Positions 30,546-43,329 of a stretch of DNA of 64,000 nt are shown here, piece by piece. The DNA lies in the NCBI GenBank assembly GCA_025617745.1, contig CM046857.1:29606094-29670093 (forward strand), read 5' to 3'. The DNA comes from Heliocidaris erythrogramma (lineage: Eukaryota; Echinodermata; Echinoidea; Camarodonta; Echinometridae). Both the position numbers and the translations under genes were made by a program. Under the pieces are notes generated by a model that saw nothing but the letters and a program-made list of their open reading frames with translations, had not been told where the DNA came from and searched no databases. The number at the start of each line of letters is the position of its first letter. Position 1 is the first letter of the stretch.

Positions 30546-32753
30546 CTTGTAATTTCTATGTTTTTTTTTTCAACTGAACCAAACTATGTATGTACGATAA
30601 TGGACGACATGAATGAATATTTTGTCATTAATTTGTTAAACATACATGTACATAATTTTGTTCATTTGTTACTTTGTATTCTTATATTGGAAAGTTGGAA
30701 ATAAATGTTTTCAAATTGACATTGAAATTGAGGAAAGAGTGAATATCGAGAATACAAGATTACGTTGATATGATAACAGTTATAATGATTATATAATGAT
30801 AATATTTTGCAATCATTTAAGCGCATTACGTGAATACTTTAATATCCTTTACAAAGTTATTTCCCATGATCGCCGAAGTTTGTACCAATATTATAATGCA
30901 TTACAGAGCTCATACGGTTTTTATACTAACATATTTTTCCCCGTTTTCATTCCTTTTTAAAATGATGCCATATACACGTATGTTATGATTTTGCAGTCAT
31001 GGATTGAGGAGTATATCAGAATAAGGGGCGGGGTCAAAAGTGAAAAGCTGGAAAATGCACTTGTAAGCACTTCTTATGCGGAACGCTTCTTTCTTTGACA
31101 TAAGAGAGTGTGATTTTTTAAAAATTACTGTGGGGCTATTGTTCCCAACTGGCCATCCATTCATACCAAATTCTAACAGAATAAAATGAAATTCATTCAT
31201 TGCCTAAGTTTCAAAAATGAAGAAATTGAATTTTAGCCTTGAAGTTATTCTTGTGCTTTTTTTTGCTTCTTACCGAGATGAATTCATACAATTAAATGTA
31301 TTGCTATTTTATTCAAACGCTCATGCAGGTTTGTTGGAGTGATAACGCATGATTCTTTTAAAGATTGAGTGCTTGCAAATTTGTCTGACTTCATCATGTT
31401 CTTGCATGTTTGTTTTAGTACATTGTGTATTTTGCTCATGGACATTAATCTGAAAACACAACAGCCCTGCAACTCTTCAAGGAAAGAAGAATGCACAGCC
31501 AATCAAGAGCAGTGCATTTAGCAACTTTCACTTCTTATTTTGATGTACTGCACATTCCGTAACTGCAAAATCATAACAAATGGGGTATCACTTTAGAGAG
31601 GAATAAATACATGTACACTTTTTAATGATACTAAACATAGCGATGATTATGCCATGACAAGAGATATATAATCGACCATATTTGAGTTTCCAAACTGTTT
31701 TTGAGGGGTTTATAAACTTATTACCCACGCCGATGAAATCGGCAGGGTTATGTAAAGGGCTCCGTATGTTTTTTTTGTTTTTTTTTTTTGTTTGTTTGTT
31801 TGTTTGTTTGTTTGTTTGTGTACAAGATAACAAGAGAACGGGTGAACGGATTTGCACCAAATTTTCAGGGAATGTTCAGAAAGTGACAGGAAAGAATCGA
31901 TTAGATTTTGGTGATGATTGGTTGACCCCTGCAAATTCTGTGTGACCTTGAACTTTTGACCCTGTAGTAAAGTATAGGAACTTCAGTTCAGAGAGTGACA
32001 GGATAGAAACTAGAAAGTTTGATGACCCCAAACTTCGCCTGCCGATGCAGAAATATTTTGGTCAATCAAAACACTCATTACTTCGTCTCACCAAAAATCT
32101 ATTTCAGGTTTATGAATTTTAGAACACTTTTAGACCCATTATTTGCTATTTCACTTCAAATCCGCACGAGCCTGCAATGAATATTCAAAGCCAACGTATC
32201 CCAGCAACAAGGGATTTTTCGCGCTTGAACTGTACTCTCGTTGCGAAATCGAAAGCGGCTAGGTATACGGTATACGTATAGCCTAGCACGTCTAATTTCT
32301 CCTATTTCTTATCTTCTGTGCATTTCTGTTTATTTTCCCCGGTTCTTTCCACTTTGTTGTGGAAGTTTTTGTGATTTATTTTATCCTGGTGGACGTGTAG
32401 TACGTGATTTTAATTGTTTTCGGTGAAAATCTGGTGCGTTTGTTCGACATGAGTGAGTCTATCGCACTCGCGAGTGTTCGCGTGTGTTGATCTGAGTGAG
32501 TGGCTGAGTAGATGTAGTGTACGTACATAACTATACACAGCACTGTCGCGAATTGCCTGGGGCCGGCTGACTGTTAATGTAGTACTGAGTGAGTAAGCTC
32601 TGTGCCTCGCATGCACGTCATTTTCAAGTCGAGATCCAACTTCTTTTGTCGTCATATTTATTTTATCCAAGCCCGATGAAAAAAACAACAACAACCCGAA
32701 TTGCAATGTAAAGATAGAACATGAATACATTTACTAACACTGACATGACTGAA
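30546..32753. other. Intergenic sequence with a (TTTG)n tract and a dispersed repeat
   Basis: (TTTG)n lies at about 31790-31820, followed by a repeat-like stretch with GAACGGGTGAACGGATTTGC and GTGACCTTGAACTTTTGACC. A CpG-bearing segment at 32160-32660 might be a promoter or 5' exon, but nothing coding was recognised. Confidence 0.45.
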
Positions 32754-32903
32754 CCAAGGCCGTACGCAGCGGCCCCCAGAAATTTCAAAATCATACTTTT
32801 TTTTAATCGGGTTTTAGACTTCAAGTTATGGGTTCCTTTGAAAGCGATCATCTTGCCCCCCCCCCCCCCCCCCCAGGAAAAAAATTTCTGCGTACGGCCT
32901 TGG
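32754..32903. mobile_element. 150-bp MITE with 6-bp target duplication
   Basis: Perfect ends CCAAGGCCGTACGCAG / CTGCGTACGGCCTTGG are flanked by ACTGAA at 32748-32753 and 32904-32909. It contains a C run of about 19. No coding capacity. Confidence 0.9.
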
Positions 32904-33286
32904 ACTGAACACTGAATACAAATTGCTAACATTTTTTTTTCTCACCACGCCACGCTCTCTGACATGTCTAATCAATTACTTTTAGGGGAGGGATGTTTCA
33001 ATAATAAAATACCTTTTTCAGAAGAATTTTTTCAAGGGTGGGGACACACAAAGCTATGACCTGGATATGGCAAAATTTATTGGGGGGGGGGGGGAGATGT
33101 GCCTCTTGTTATCCCCTTTGAATGGCTACTGCTTACAAAAATAATCGCAACAAAACAAAACCTATTGGGTTAAGGCGTGGGTCTGCCGCCTTTGACGGCC
33201 TTTCTAGTTAATATTGGTTTCCTCACAGAAAGAAATCTAATGAAATCTCAATTGCCAAACTGGCTTTAAAGAACATATACTTTAAA

Positions 33287-34600
33287 CCTGACTAAAGTCG
33301 GACCGTACTTCAACATAAAAGAAATGAAATTAAATATGGTCGAGACAGATACAATTTTTACCTCTCCCTACATTATCATTTATTATACATGCGCCAGTCT
33401 GCAAGGATATCGATTCCACTGCGACTAGTGGAGGAGGGGGGGGGGGGCAGTTGCCCCATTAATTGCAGAATACTACGCATCTATGTGGATTTGTTTGTTT
33501 TAAAGACTATTCCATGCGGAGAGGCCCTTGGAATATTCGATGACATCCTTTCAACGAAAAGCTTTTTTAAGGATACTGGATTTGGCGGCACTAATATTAT
33601 GGGGGGGGGGGCATAATCAAAAGGTGGATGAAATACGAGAGTATAATGTTACAAAGTAAGGGAGGGCATGGGAGGGTGTTGCATCATCCTTCTTTTCACG
33701 CATCTTTCCCACCCTCTCCCTATATTCCCTCTTTCTTCCGACCCTGTTTGCCATACGACTTCTTTTAGGAGGAAACAATGTCGTTTGCTTGAGCACACAT
33801 GCAGGCCTATTTTGGTCTCCTATCAGAAATGTGCATGAAATTTTAAGTGCACCAAACTTGACTAAAGTCGAACCGTACCCTGACCTAAAAGAAATGAAAA
33901 TTAATATGGGTCGAGACAGATGCAATTTTATATATCCCTATTTTATTGTACATACACCAGTCGGCAGCTAGGATGTCGATCCCGCCGGGGCACGAGGGGG
34001 GGGGGGGCGGCAGTTGCCCCAGTACTTCCAGAATTAACGGCGCATCTTATGGAGCGCATACTGCCGATTAATGCGTGGGGGCATTTTTTGTTTTGTGGGC
34101 AAAAGGCACCCCACGTCCATTGTCCGAGCCCGACGTTCCGCCGCCTGTGGATGGGGGGTCTCGTCATCTTTTGTTTTCACGTACCTTTCCCGCTCCCCCC
34201 CCCCCCCCCCCTCTCTCTCTCTCTCTCTTTTTGCCATTCGATGGGGAATGCAAGGAAGGGGCATATATTTGTTTGACCACATGATGTAGGCTGATGTTTT
34301 GTCGAGATAGTCATTGAAATATTGTAAGTGCGCCGAACTTGACTAAAGTCGAACCGTACCCTGACCTAAAAGAAATGAAAATAAATATGGGGCGAGACAT
34401 ATGCAATTTTATATCTCCCTATTTTATTGTACATACACCAGTTGGCAGCTAGGATGTCGATCCCGCCGGGGCACGGGGGGGGGGGGGTAGCGGCAGTTCC
34501 CCTAGTACTTACAGAATTAACTGCGCATCTTATGGAGTGCATACTGCCGATTAGTGCGTATGTCCATCTCAACATGAAGATGGATTAATGTCCCTGTAGA
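33287..34600. repeat. ~490-570-bp tandem repeat, three copies
   Basis: TGACTAAAGTCG..ACCGTAC recurs at about 33290, 33855 and 34340, each followed by AAAAGAAATGAAA, TCGAGACA and, about 110 bp later, CCAGT(C/T)GGCAG...GATGTCGAT and a G run next to GCAGTTGCCCC. Copies 2 and 3 are the most alike. Confidence 0.85.
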
Positions 34601-34675
34601 TCATATCCTTTTAATGACAGGTTCACAGCCTTGGAATAAAGTCGATGGGATCCCCTCGACGGGGGCACAGTGCCA

Positions 34676-35340
34676 CCCCCCCCCCCCACTTTTTCAGGTA
34701 CCCCCAAAGTGCCCCTTTTCATAGCTGATAAGTGCCCCCTTTTCTTCGTAGGCCTATACTGCCCCCCCATGACAGAGGGAAGTATGGGACAATACACTGT
34801 GTTGTCCCATACTTCCTTTTGTCGTGGGGGGCACTATTATTATAATAATAATAGTGCCCTTTTTCTTTCTAATAAGTGCCCTTTTACCTTCTGATAAGTG
34901 CTCCATTTAACCTCAGACATTACTGCCCCTTATGAAATCTAATTATTGCCCTTTTTTGTCTAATTAGTGCCCATTTCCCGTTCTAATAGTGCAATTTTTC
35001 CTTCTGATAAGTGCCCCTTTTCCTTCGTATAACTGCGCCCTTTCTTTCTGATAAATGCCATTTTCACCTTCTAATAAATGCCCCTTTAACTTCAGACATT
35101 ACTGCCCATTTTGAAATATGTGCCTTTGTTTTTCGTCTGATTAGTGCCCATTTTCCGTTCTAATAATACAATTTCTCTTTCTTCTAAGTGCCCCTTTTCA
35201 TCTCTGATAAGTCACCCTTTTTCTTTTTATGACTGCCCCTTCTTTCTAATAAGTGCCCTTTTCACCTTCTGATTAGTGCCCCTTTTCAGCTCAGATAAGT
35301 TTCCCCTTTGAAATCCGACAAATGTTCCTGTTTTCGTCTG
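34676..35340. repeat. Degenerate minisatellite of 'TAAGTGCCCCTTTT' units
   Basis: Roughly twenty imperfect units of 20-35 bp contain (T/A)AGTGCCC(C)TTTT and TTCTGATAAGTGCCC. A perfect 15-bp hairpin (GGAAGTATGGGACAA and complement, about 34779-34817) and an ATTATTATTATAATAATAAT palindrome lie within it. Confidence 0.8.
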
Positions 35341-35589
35341 ATTATTAGACCAAGCTTCTGTAATAAAGGTATAATATACATTAAAACTAATGAAAATGAT
35401 TTGTCTTTGTATTTCATTGAATGAATAACAAATTCCAGCAATTGTACCTTGCTTTTATGATATTTTATTTCCTTCTTACCACAAATATAACACTTTCAGT
35501 AACCATTCTTGGTCTAATAATTTTTTCCATGGCTGTATATACATGTACTCCGATGTCGCTTACAAACTGTACCCTAAAGTCCACAAAAG

Positions 35590-37150
35590 AGCAACATAGC
35601 CCCCCCCCCCCCCTTCCCACGCGAAGCGCGAAAGCTCTGACGTTGTAGCAAATTTAAGAGAAAGATTAACGGCTAGTAGCAAACAATTTTTTTAGGTGGA
35701 AAGTTATGGATCGGCGCCCGGACTGCTTTTTTATTATTTGGACGCAACATTTCACTGTATGTAACAAGGGTGGGTGCAGGGAGAGGAGAGTTATTTCCCC
35801 ATTCCCGCGCGAAGCACGAAAACTTTGATATTTTAGCAAATTTTGAGAGAGAGATAACGGCTTGTAGCGCCTTTTTAGGCCTTTTTCTCTCACTTCCCTC
35901 TCTTTTTCGCTCTCGCTTTGTTTTTCTAAGTGGCTGAATAGGGGGGCATGGCCCCCTGTGCTCCCCATGTCTACGCCAATGTTTGTAACAGAAAGGGAAT
36001 ACACATTTTATTGAAAATCCTGTGATATCACGAATATTTATATATCACTTGTATGGAATTGAAAATAAACCATGGTTGAATTTCATTTGGGGGCAAGCGC
36101 CCCCCCCCCCCCCCGGCCCCAGTACGCCCGTGCCGCGCATTCCTTCTTTTCAATATAAACCAGGGATGCTTTAAAATGCAAGTTTTATAGACAAATTTTT
36201 GAAAAATTCCCTGATGTAGGAGGGGACACACCCTCCCACCCTCGCTCGGCCTCTTCGTTCAGTGGTGTATCTAGGGGGCCCGGGCAGCACTTGTAGGGGG
36301 CGCAAAAACGCAAATGAGAGAAAGAAAAATCGGGGAAACGAAGAAAAATCATAATCTTTACGGATCACGCGCTCCCAAATCCGAAGGATAAATGCACTAT
36401 AAATCTAGTTTTTGAAGGTTTGAAATGCGAAGATTTTCCAAAGCTCGGTCGCTTTGCTCCCTTGCATAATTATTTTCTTTCAGGATCTCGTAATTTCGCT
36501 ACCCAAGTATATAGTCCTTAAATAGCTTAAAGGGTTCAAAAAGTTTGAAAGATGTAATTGCTTTGCTCGCTATATCATGTAAGTTTCATATGACTTCTGC
36601 TAAATATTGCGCTCCCAATATAGGATAAAGTGTATAAAACAGCATTTGCAAAGGTTCAACTTTTGAAAGAAATCTCAACTTCAGCTGCAGGTCGCCTTGC
36701 TGAATTTCTCGACTCTTTCTCAAGCCAATATATGGGTTTTCGTTAGTTCTGCCCCGATTGTAGGGCGGTGAACTAACCTAAAGATAGATGCTAAAACGTC
36801 GGAGCTTTCGCGCTTCTCGCGTGAAGGGGGAAAACTCCCCCCTCCCTACACCCACCCCTGTTACATACAATGCAGTACTGCGTCCAAATAGCTGAAAAGC
36901 AGCCAGGGCGTCGAACCAACTTTCCGCCTTTAAAAAAGAGTGTTACAAGCCGTTTATCTTTCTCTCAAATTTGCTGTAAAGTAAGAGCTTTCGCGCTTCG
37001 CACGGGAGGGGGGAAACTCCCCCTCTCTGCACCCACCCCTGGGAAACACTTTGCGTGCTCATCACCAATTTCGCACGTGCCCAACAACCTGGCTATCCTG
37101 GCTATGCGGTTGGATCCTTCACGTCTGCCCCCCCCCCCCCCCCCCCCCTA
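35590..37150. repeat. Inverted repeat-rich block with hAT-like ends
   Basis: The segment at 35590-35930 (GCGAAGCGCGAAAGCTCTGA, TGTAACAAGGGTGGG) is repeated in inverted orientation at about 36750-37050. Between them, 36245-36600 is the reverse complement of part of 15755-16560. C runs occur near 35600, 36100 and 37128-37148. No gene recognised. Confidence 0.65.
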
Positions 37151-37518
37151 TTGAAAAATCCTGGCGCGTGAGACCAGATGGCCATGGACTGGACCTATAT
37201 GGACGACGAGTCGACAATCTATCACCACCGCACCTGTATATTATGCACACTACGTACGTGTGATATACATGTGATGTAGATTAATTGTGCATGGTGCAGC
37301 GCAGGGACTCGACTACCGTGTACCGTTGATGAAAGTGGACGCTGCTAAGTAGTGATTGTGAGTGTAAGTTGAAGCTATCTATAATATAATATGTTGGTCA
37401 TATTTCTGTTACTGTTATTGTTAATGGTGTACCAAATAATGACTACTACTGTAGTCATGGTAATGGTAGTGTAGCAAGAGGTACCAGGTAGTACTACTAT
37501 ACCGTATAGTATGATGGG

Positions 37519-38132
37519 GTGTCCAAACTTCGCGGACATTTTGGCCTTTTATGACGTTATAACACAATTTGATAGATATACATTAGAAATGTAATATCAA
37601 ATGAAGCAGAATATACCGTAAAATAATGTCATACAAAAATGTTTGAAAATTTTATTTTATAAACTCTCATTTTAAGGCCAAATCCAATCGCTTACCATCA
37701 GCTTTCGCCCACCACAGACGAGTCCATACTTCGCGGATTATGTTTGGTGCCCTCTTTTGGCCCTATTTGTGCAGATTAATTACGATAAATAATAAATAAG
37801 ACGTCAGAATACACTCGTCTACGGAACCCGACAGCGTAGAGCCGACGCTAATTTATTGGGGATAAGAATTTGATAATTTAGGGGAATTTTAAATACGGTA
37901 CAAAATTATAATTTTAAGCTTGATTTTACTAAAATTGACAAGATTCTCATCAATATATTGACTAAATTATACATTTACTTACATTTTTTCGTCGCATTTT
38001 GCCTCTTTTGGGTTCTTTCCGTATTGTAGAACGATTTTCCGCAGTCCCACATACAGTAGCGCGTACAATGTACTTTTTATCGCGTATTTAGTACTGATAC
38101 GCGAAGTATGGACATCCGCGAAGTTTGGACAC
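37519..38132. mobile_element. 614-bp MITE with 18-bp perfect terminal inverted repeats
   Basis: Ends GTGTCCAAACTTCGCGGA and its exact complement. A related TCCATACTTCGCGGAT lies inside. No target duplication could be assigned and no ORF is present. Confidence 0.85.
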
Positions 38133-38290
38133 GCTGCCATACTTAGGCAAGTTTGCCGAGAGTCCTTGGTAGTATACTACTACTAGCATGACTAGTTAGT
38201 TCGTGCATATATTTATGGCTTGATCTCGTATTATCTAACCCCGGGCCCCAGGGAGCTCCAACGCGCAGCGTTGGAGCCCCCGCCCCAGGT

Positions 38291-38574
38291 ACAACTATCC
38301 AAAGTCGACCTCGCCCATTTTATGGCTAATCGCATCACTTAATTTCGGCAGGTAAGATGGAAATTTGTACTTATACTTCAAGATAATTACTGTAACTATC
38401 TAGCAGGCTCTTTGATTTTACGATTTAACGATTGTTTCGATGAAAAAAATGGAATTTCCTCGCCGAGCCGATCGTTTCCCCGTACTGTACCGTCGTACAA
38501 ATTTCTATCTTACCTGCCGAAATTAAGTGATGCGATTAGCCATAAAATGGGCGAGGTCGACTTTGGATAGTTGT
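38291..38574. mobile_element. Foldback element inside the left end of the MULE
   Basis: 80-bp arms (38291-38370, 38495-38574) differ at one position and enclose a 124-bp loop. The right end of the MULE goes directly from CCAGGTAC to ATCCCATAAG without this insert, so it entered the left terminal repeat later or was lost on the right. Confidence 0.85.
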
Positions 38575-38700
38575 AACTTCCCATAGGAAAGAAATCAGCC
38601 TGCCGCATACTGCTGTGGCTGCCTTGCAGCAGACCTGCCGCTGCCTTGCCGCAGACAGGCATCTTTTTCACATGCAAATTAGCTGTTGCCGCAGGCTTGC

Positions 38701-39060
38701 TGCTGCCTTGCGGCATACTCTTTTTAGACCAGTGAGCTAAGCAGGAGAGTCTGCGGCAGATCTGCAGGAGGCTTTTAATGATGAATATTCATACAAAAAA
38801 GTTGTGGCAGATCTGCGGCAGGCTTGCTGCTGCCTTGCAGCATACTCTTTTTAGACCAGTGAGCTAAGCAGGAGAGTCTGCGGCAGATCTGCAGGAGGCT
38901 TTTAATGATGACTATTCATACAAAAAAGTTGTGGCAGATCTGCGGCAGGCTTGCTGCTGCCTTGCAGCATACTCTTTTTAGACCAGTGAGCTAAGCAGGA
39001 GAGTCTGCGGAAGATCTGCAGGAGGCTTTTAATGATGAATATTCATACAAAAAAGTTGTG
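38701..39060. repeat. 127-bp tandem repeat, left subterminal region of the MULE
   Basis: TGCTGCCTTGC(A/G)GCATACTC recurs at 38701, 38828 and 38955. Units also contain TTTTTAGACCAGTGAGC and TGTGGCAGATCTGCGGCAGG and are nearly identical. Confidence 0.9.
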
Positions 39061-39441
39061 GCAGATCTGCGGCAGGCTTTCAATGATGAATATTCATACC
39101 CACCATACATACAATTTCAGGAAGAAGTTGTGGCAGATCTGCGGCAGACTTTAAATGATGAATATCCATACATACAAGTTCAGGAAGTAGCTGATCTGCA
39201 GCAGGCTTTTAATGATGAATATTCATACATACAATTTCAGGAAGAAGTTGTGGCAGATTTGCCGCATGATGAATATTCATACATACAATTTCGGGAAAGT
39301 GGTTGTGGCAGATCTGTTAGTGATGAATATTCATACATACAATTTCAGCAAGAGAAAGGCGGCAGCATGCAAGCACGCCAAGATGCAACATCAGCACACA
39401 CACATTCTAGAGAACTGAATAAGAAAGAGAACACACTTTGA
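38995..39441 (+). other. Open repeat frame with 'NDEYSYIQFQEE' units
   Basis: About 149 open codons between a TAA at about 38992 and a stop at 39439-39441. The translation holds five or six units of the form VADLRQAFNDEYSYIQFQEE. The units come from the subterminal DNA repeats of the MULE. No ATG precedes the repeats in this frame. It may be only a by-product of a repeat length divisible by three. Confidence 0.3.
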
Positions 39442-39906
39442 ATTTTGAGAAAAAAACATTGGAATAATATGTATTCATATTTTCAACTGTACAATGCTTT
39501 ATATGAACACGCGTTTTGCCCACCAAGATGGCAATGTTGTACTGCATAAAATAAACTAAATTTGTTAGCACACATAGAATATAGCCTCTGCAGGTGTACA
39601 AGTTGTACACAAATAGTTTAGAGACAATCAAGGAAGCTATTGGACCGTCTTTGAGAAATGTAACGCTCCTTGGCCGTTTAATAGGAACAAAATGTTATGC
39701 AATTGTCCCTATCATCAGGAGCATTTTAACATCAAATGGTCCTTGGTTAAGCAGCTGCTACTGTACAATGATTTTTGGTTGCAAACTGTTAGCCAAACAC
39801 CAAATATATGTACACTGGAACCTCTTAACACTACTTTCAGTTTGTGTTATCAGGATTTTGTGTTTTGTTCTCTTAACATACAAATTCACTGCCAGGGCCC
39901 TCTACA

Positions 39907-40875
39907 TCACTTTGAGTTATAAAACCTACTCATCCTACCTACACTCCCATTGTCTGAATTACCCCATAAATGACCATTTCCCTTCCTCATGAACTTCTTA
40001 TCCCTTGCCGTATGATCCGCGTCCTTACGAAATCTATCTAACGCATTTAACATTCTTTTCCCTACGTGCCCTACACAATCATATTTCGTAACTTCACCGG
40101 CATCCCCATACACATTTTTGACTGATTTAAAAGTTGAACTATCCCCATCAGAAATAATGTAGTTGTATCTCAACTTATGCTTTTCCACAGATCTTGCAAA
40201 TAACATTTTAGCTTCTTTAGGCTCCATACTACCACTTGTTCCCTCATGATTCCCCAAACAGTCATGTTTATGACAATCCCACCATTTCTTGTACTCGTCT
40301 CCCTCCCTATCCCAATCTTTTCATATCCGACATGATTTACAAAATTTAGAAAGAATGACCCTATCAAAAACCTCCCCCGTGTCCATACTCATTACCACCC
40401 CCACCCCATGATTAGATACAAAACTCCTTTTGTGCCATGTTCCATCGAATGACACTGCCACGTCCAGCACATCTGCAGAATTCAGCTCTGGGTTCGCTTC
40501 CAGCACTACCTCCCGCACTCACTGACCGGCCTCTTTCATCTGGCTTTCACAGACCTGCAGTGGGATTAATGAACAGAGAAAAGAGCAAAATTAATTATAA
40601 ATGGTATAGAAATGTATAAGTCTATACATATATATTTTTAATATTCATTTTCATCATTTACTTCAATTTGGAGACCAACACATGATACATACCTCATTTG
40701 TCTCCAAGTGCAGACGGTATATGTGGTCCTGGTACATGTAGCTCTTGTTGTTCACTGGAGGGGGCAGGTCCATGTAGCCGCAGAAGTCTGCAAGGGCTTC
40801 CCTGGCAAGGCCCACTTTCACTTGCTGCCAGAACAGATCTTTTGTATACTTCTGCTGATAGCCCCTTCTGCCACA
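39907..40875 (-). pseudogene. Mutator-like transposase, decayed, two exons
   Basis: Downstream exon 40554-39907: VCESQMKEAG, then DVLDVAVSFDGTWHKR, GVGVVMSMDTGEVFD, CLGNHEGTSGSMEPKEAK, RSVEKHKLRYNYIISDGDS and YDCVGHVGKRM. This matches the Mutator-like transposase domain of animal MULEs: 'VS.DGTW.KRG', 'N..GSSG.ME', 'RSVE.H.LRY....DGDS', 'K.ECVGHV.KR'. It is broken by TGA at 40519-40521 and TGA at 40321-40323. Upstream exon, about 40875-40693 with donor GTATGT, encodes LAREALADFCGYMDLPPPV and NNKSYMYQ ('M..PPPV..KSY'). The intron acceptor is CCACTGCAG. The remaining N-terminus may lie near 41430-41600 but was not established. Confidence 0.85.
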
Positions 40876-42160
40876 GCATTAGGGGAAGATGGAAACATAT
40901 GTGCTGCTTCTTGCATACAGTCCACTGGAGGATGAGGGAGCTACTGCGGTGTGTGTAAAAAATTGTTCCAGCAACTGAAGGTTTCCTGAATTGAAGGAGA
41001 AACACATTGATGAATGACTAAAATCACACATCTGTTTCCACTACATAATCTTATCTTAATAATCAACCATTCATAAACATAATGGTAAGGTCACATTTCG
41101 TTCGAGCAATAATGCTGTGCGCAGTCAGTAATGACATGCATGCCCATATGTCCAGATCAATTTTTTTTTTGTATACCGGTAGTTAAAATACCTTCAAAGG
41201 TTCGATAAACAAATCACTATAAAGTTTACACACAATTCACAATAGTTAATATAATAAAAACACTGTAATTTTAACACCAACATTATTATAATCGGTATAG
41301 GTCTAGATCAATTTAAATAAAATAAAAATCACAGCGTTTCTACTGAAAAAAAGGCCATCATCCAACACATTAATGAAAATCTAATACTTCTGTATGACTA
41401 ATAAACATTCAAATAAAACTAATAAAGCTTACCTCCTGGACAGAAATGGTCTTTGAAAAATTCCAGGGCTGTATTCAACTGTAAAACATCGATGAGGAGA
41501 AGCCACCATTCCCCACTCAAAACACTATGGGTGGGACTGGTGTAAGAAATTAGCTTCCTCCTTGAGTCCTTCAACTTTTTCAAGCTGTGTCCTCTGTCAG
41601 CTTTCTTGCAGGTTGTAGCTCAAATCATGTCTTGATATGCCTTTAAAAACCTTCTTACTCACATAACCCTTCTTAGCACAACCCATGACGAAGAAAAATC
41701 GTAAAGACTCGTTTATTTGGAGAAAAATTGGCGAGAGTGTACTGTGATTGCAATGCAGGTACCATGTGCTCGCCATGTGCTCTTCAGAAAAATATGCATT
41801 GCCTATATCTACCATTAGATGGCGCTATACACATCAAATGAAAAAAAAAAACTTTCTGCTCTTCCATACAGTGCAAAAATGATTGAAATCGGTGAAAAAA
41901 TAAAGCAATTTATGAAACTTTTTGTAAAATCTTCAGTGTGTTTGTTTCAAAGGGACCTGAAGGTCATTAAATTTATAATGAATGCATTGATTAATTATTA
42001 ATTTTAACCCACTATTAGACTGATTTACTGTCTGAAATTCAAGTGATAGTTTGAGGAGATATACTACCCTTCACATTGGACTAAAAAAAAATAAAAAATT
42101 GGTTGGGTCAAATTTTTGCCTTATAAAAGGGGTGAAGCCCCTTAACCCTAATAGGCCCGG

Positions 42161-42190
42161 GAGGGGGGGGGGGGCGCCCCCCCCCCCCTC
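42161..42190. repeat. 30-bp perfect palindrome of G12 and C12
   Basis: GA, twelve G, then C and its exact reverse complement. The pure GC stem could extrude as a hairpin, and each strand could form other G-rich structures. It lies inside the MULE. Confidence 0.85.
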
Positions 42191-43329
42191 GACGTTTCGC
42201 GTAATATGTTTCCATCGCAAAAAGCAGTCACCACGCCGCTTCACTACCTTTTTCTTTCAAGTTTTGCGCAACTTTTGAGACCAAATTTGTGATGTCCGCG
42301 CGTGCGGTTCCGGAGTTACGCAACATTTTGTAAGTGCATGTCAGACCCCAAATTGCTCAAAAACGTGATTTCGTGTACAAATCCAATGCAAATTGTGTTT
42401 CCAGCTAAAATTCATAAATGTTTCATTATTTTTACTTTTACGGTTTAAAAACAATTAATTTTATGTTGTTTATGATTAAAATAGTGTCGCAGACGAATTC
42501 CATCGAAAAAAAAACAATAAAAAACAAAAAGTCGAAAAACAAAGAAATACATAAGAAATTTAAAAAAACAATAAAATACATGAGAAAAAAAAGGATTTTA
42601 TCAAATTTTTTTTTTTTGGTTTATTTGATCAGAATCTCTCCAAAATCTGTGCAGTTACAGTTTAAAAGGTTACAGATAAGAAATATTGAATACATAACCT
42701 GTAATTGTAATTGACATAAAGTGATGAGTTGAGACATGAATGCACTACACACTCAATAACAGGCGCGGCTCTATACCCCAATTAAAGTCGTCAAAGCTTT
42801 TGAATTCCTAACGGCTATCGAAGCCCGCGAGGAGCAGAAATCCTCGAAAATTCACATTCTCGTATCTCCCTCATTCGGGCCTTATATATCATGGAAATTC
42901 CAGAGCAGATAGGAAATGAGGATATTATGCTTCATATTAATTTTCACTGAAAACGGATGAGTATTTTTTGAGATACGAGTATATTTCTGTTTCAGAGGGC
43001 CGAGAAATGAGTTACTTTTATAGGGCAATTATTCTGATGTGTGAAGGATGTCAGTGAAATTTAACAAATCAATATTACATCTAGCTAAAACACAGTTACA
43101 TGTGTTTTAAACAGACTGGTTTCTTGTGACCTAGTGATGCAATATGTCTGCTTACATACAAGTATACCCAATTGTAAGAGTTCATTATCTTACTGTGTTT
43201 TCATGGCAATCATTTTGCAGAATATTGAAAATATTCATACTGCGTGTAATTACTCTTGGCAATGTAGCATGTGTCTGTGTCACCTTTTAACAGCCTTTAT
43301 GTCGAGGAGTGTGTGTCTGTAACGACCTG

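Noticed and set aside
40694..41005. Plus- and minus-strand frames of 75-103 codons
   Set aside because: They overlap the transposase exon in other frames; the frame with LAREALADFCGYMDLPPPV is the one with family similarity.
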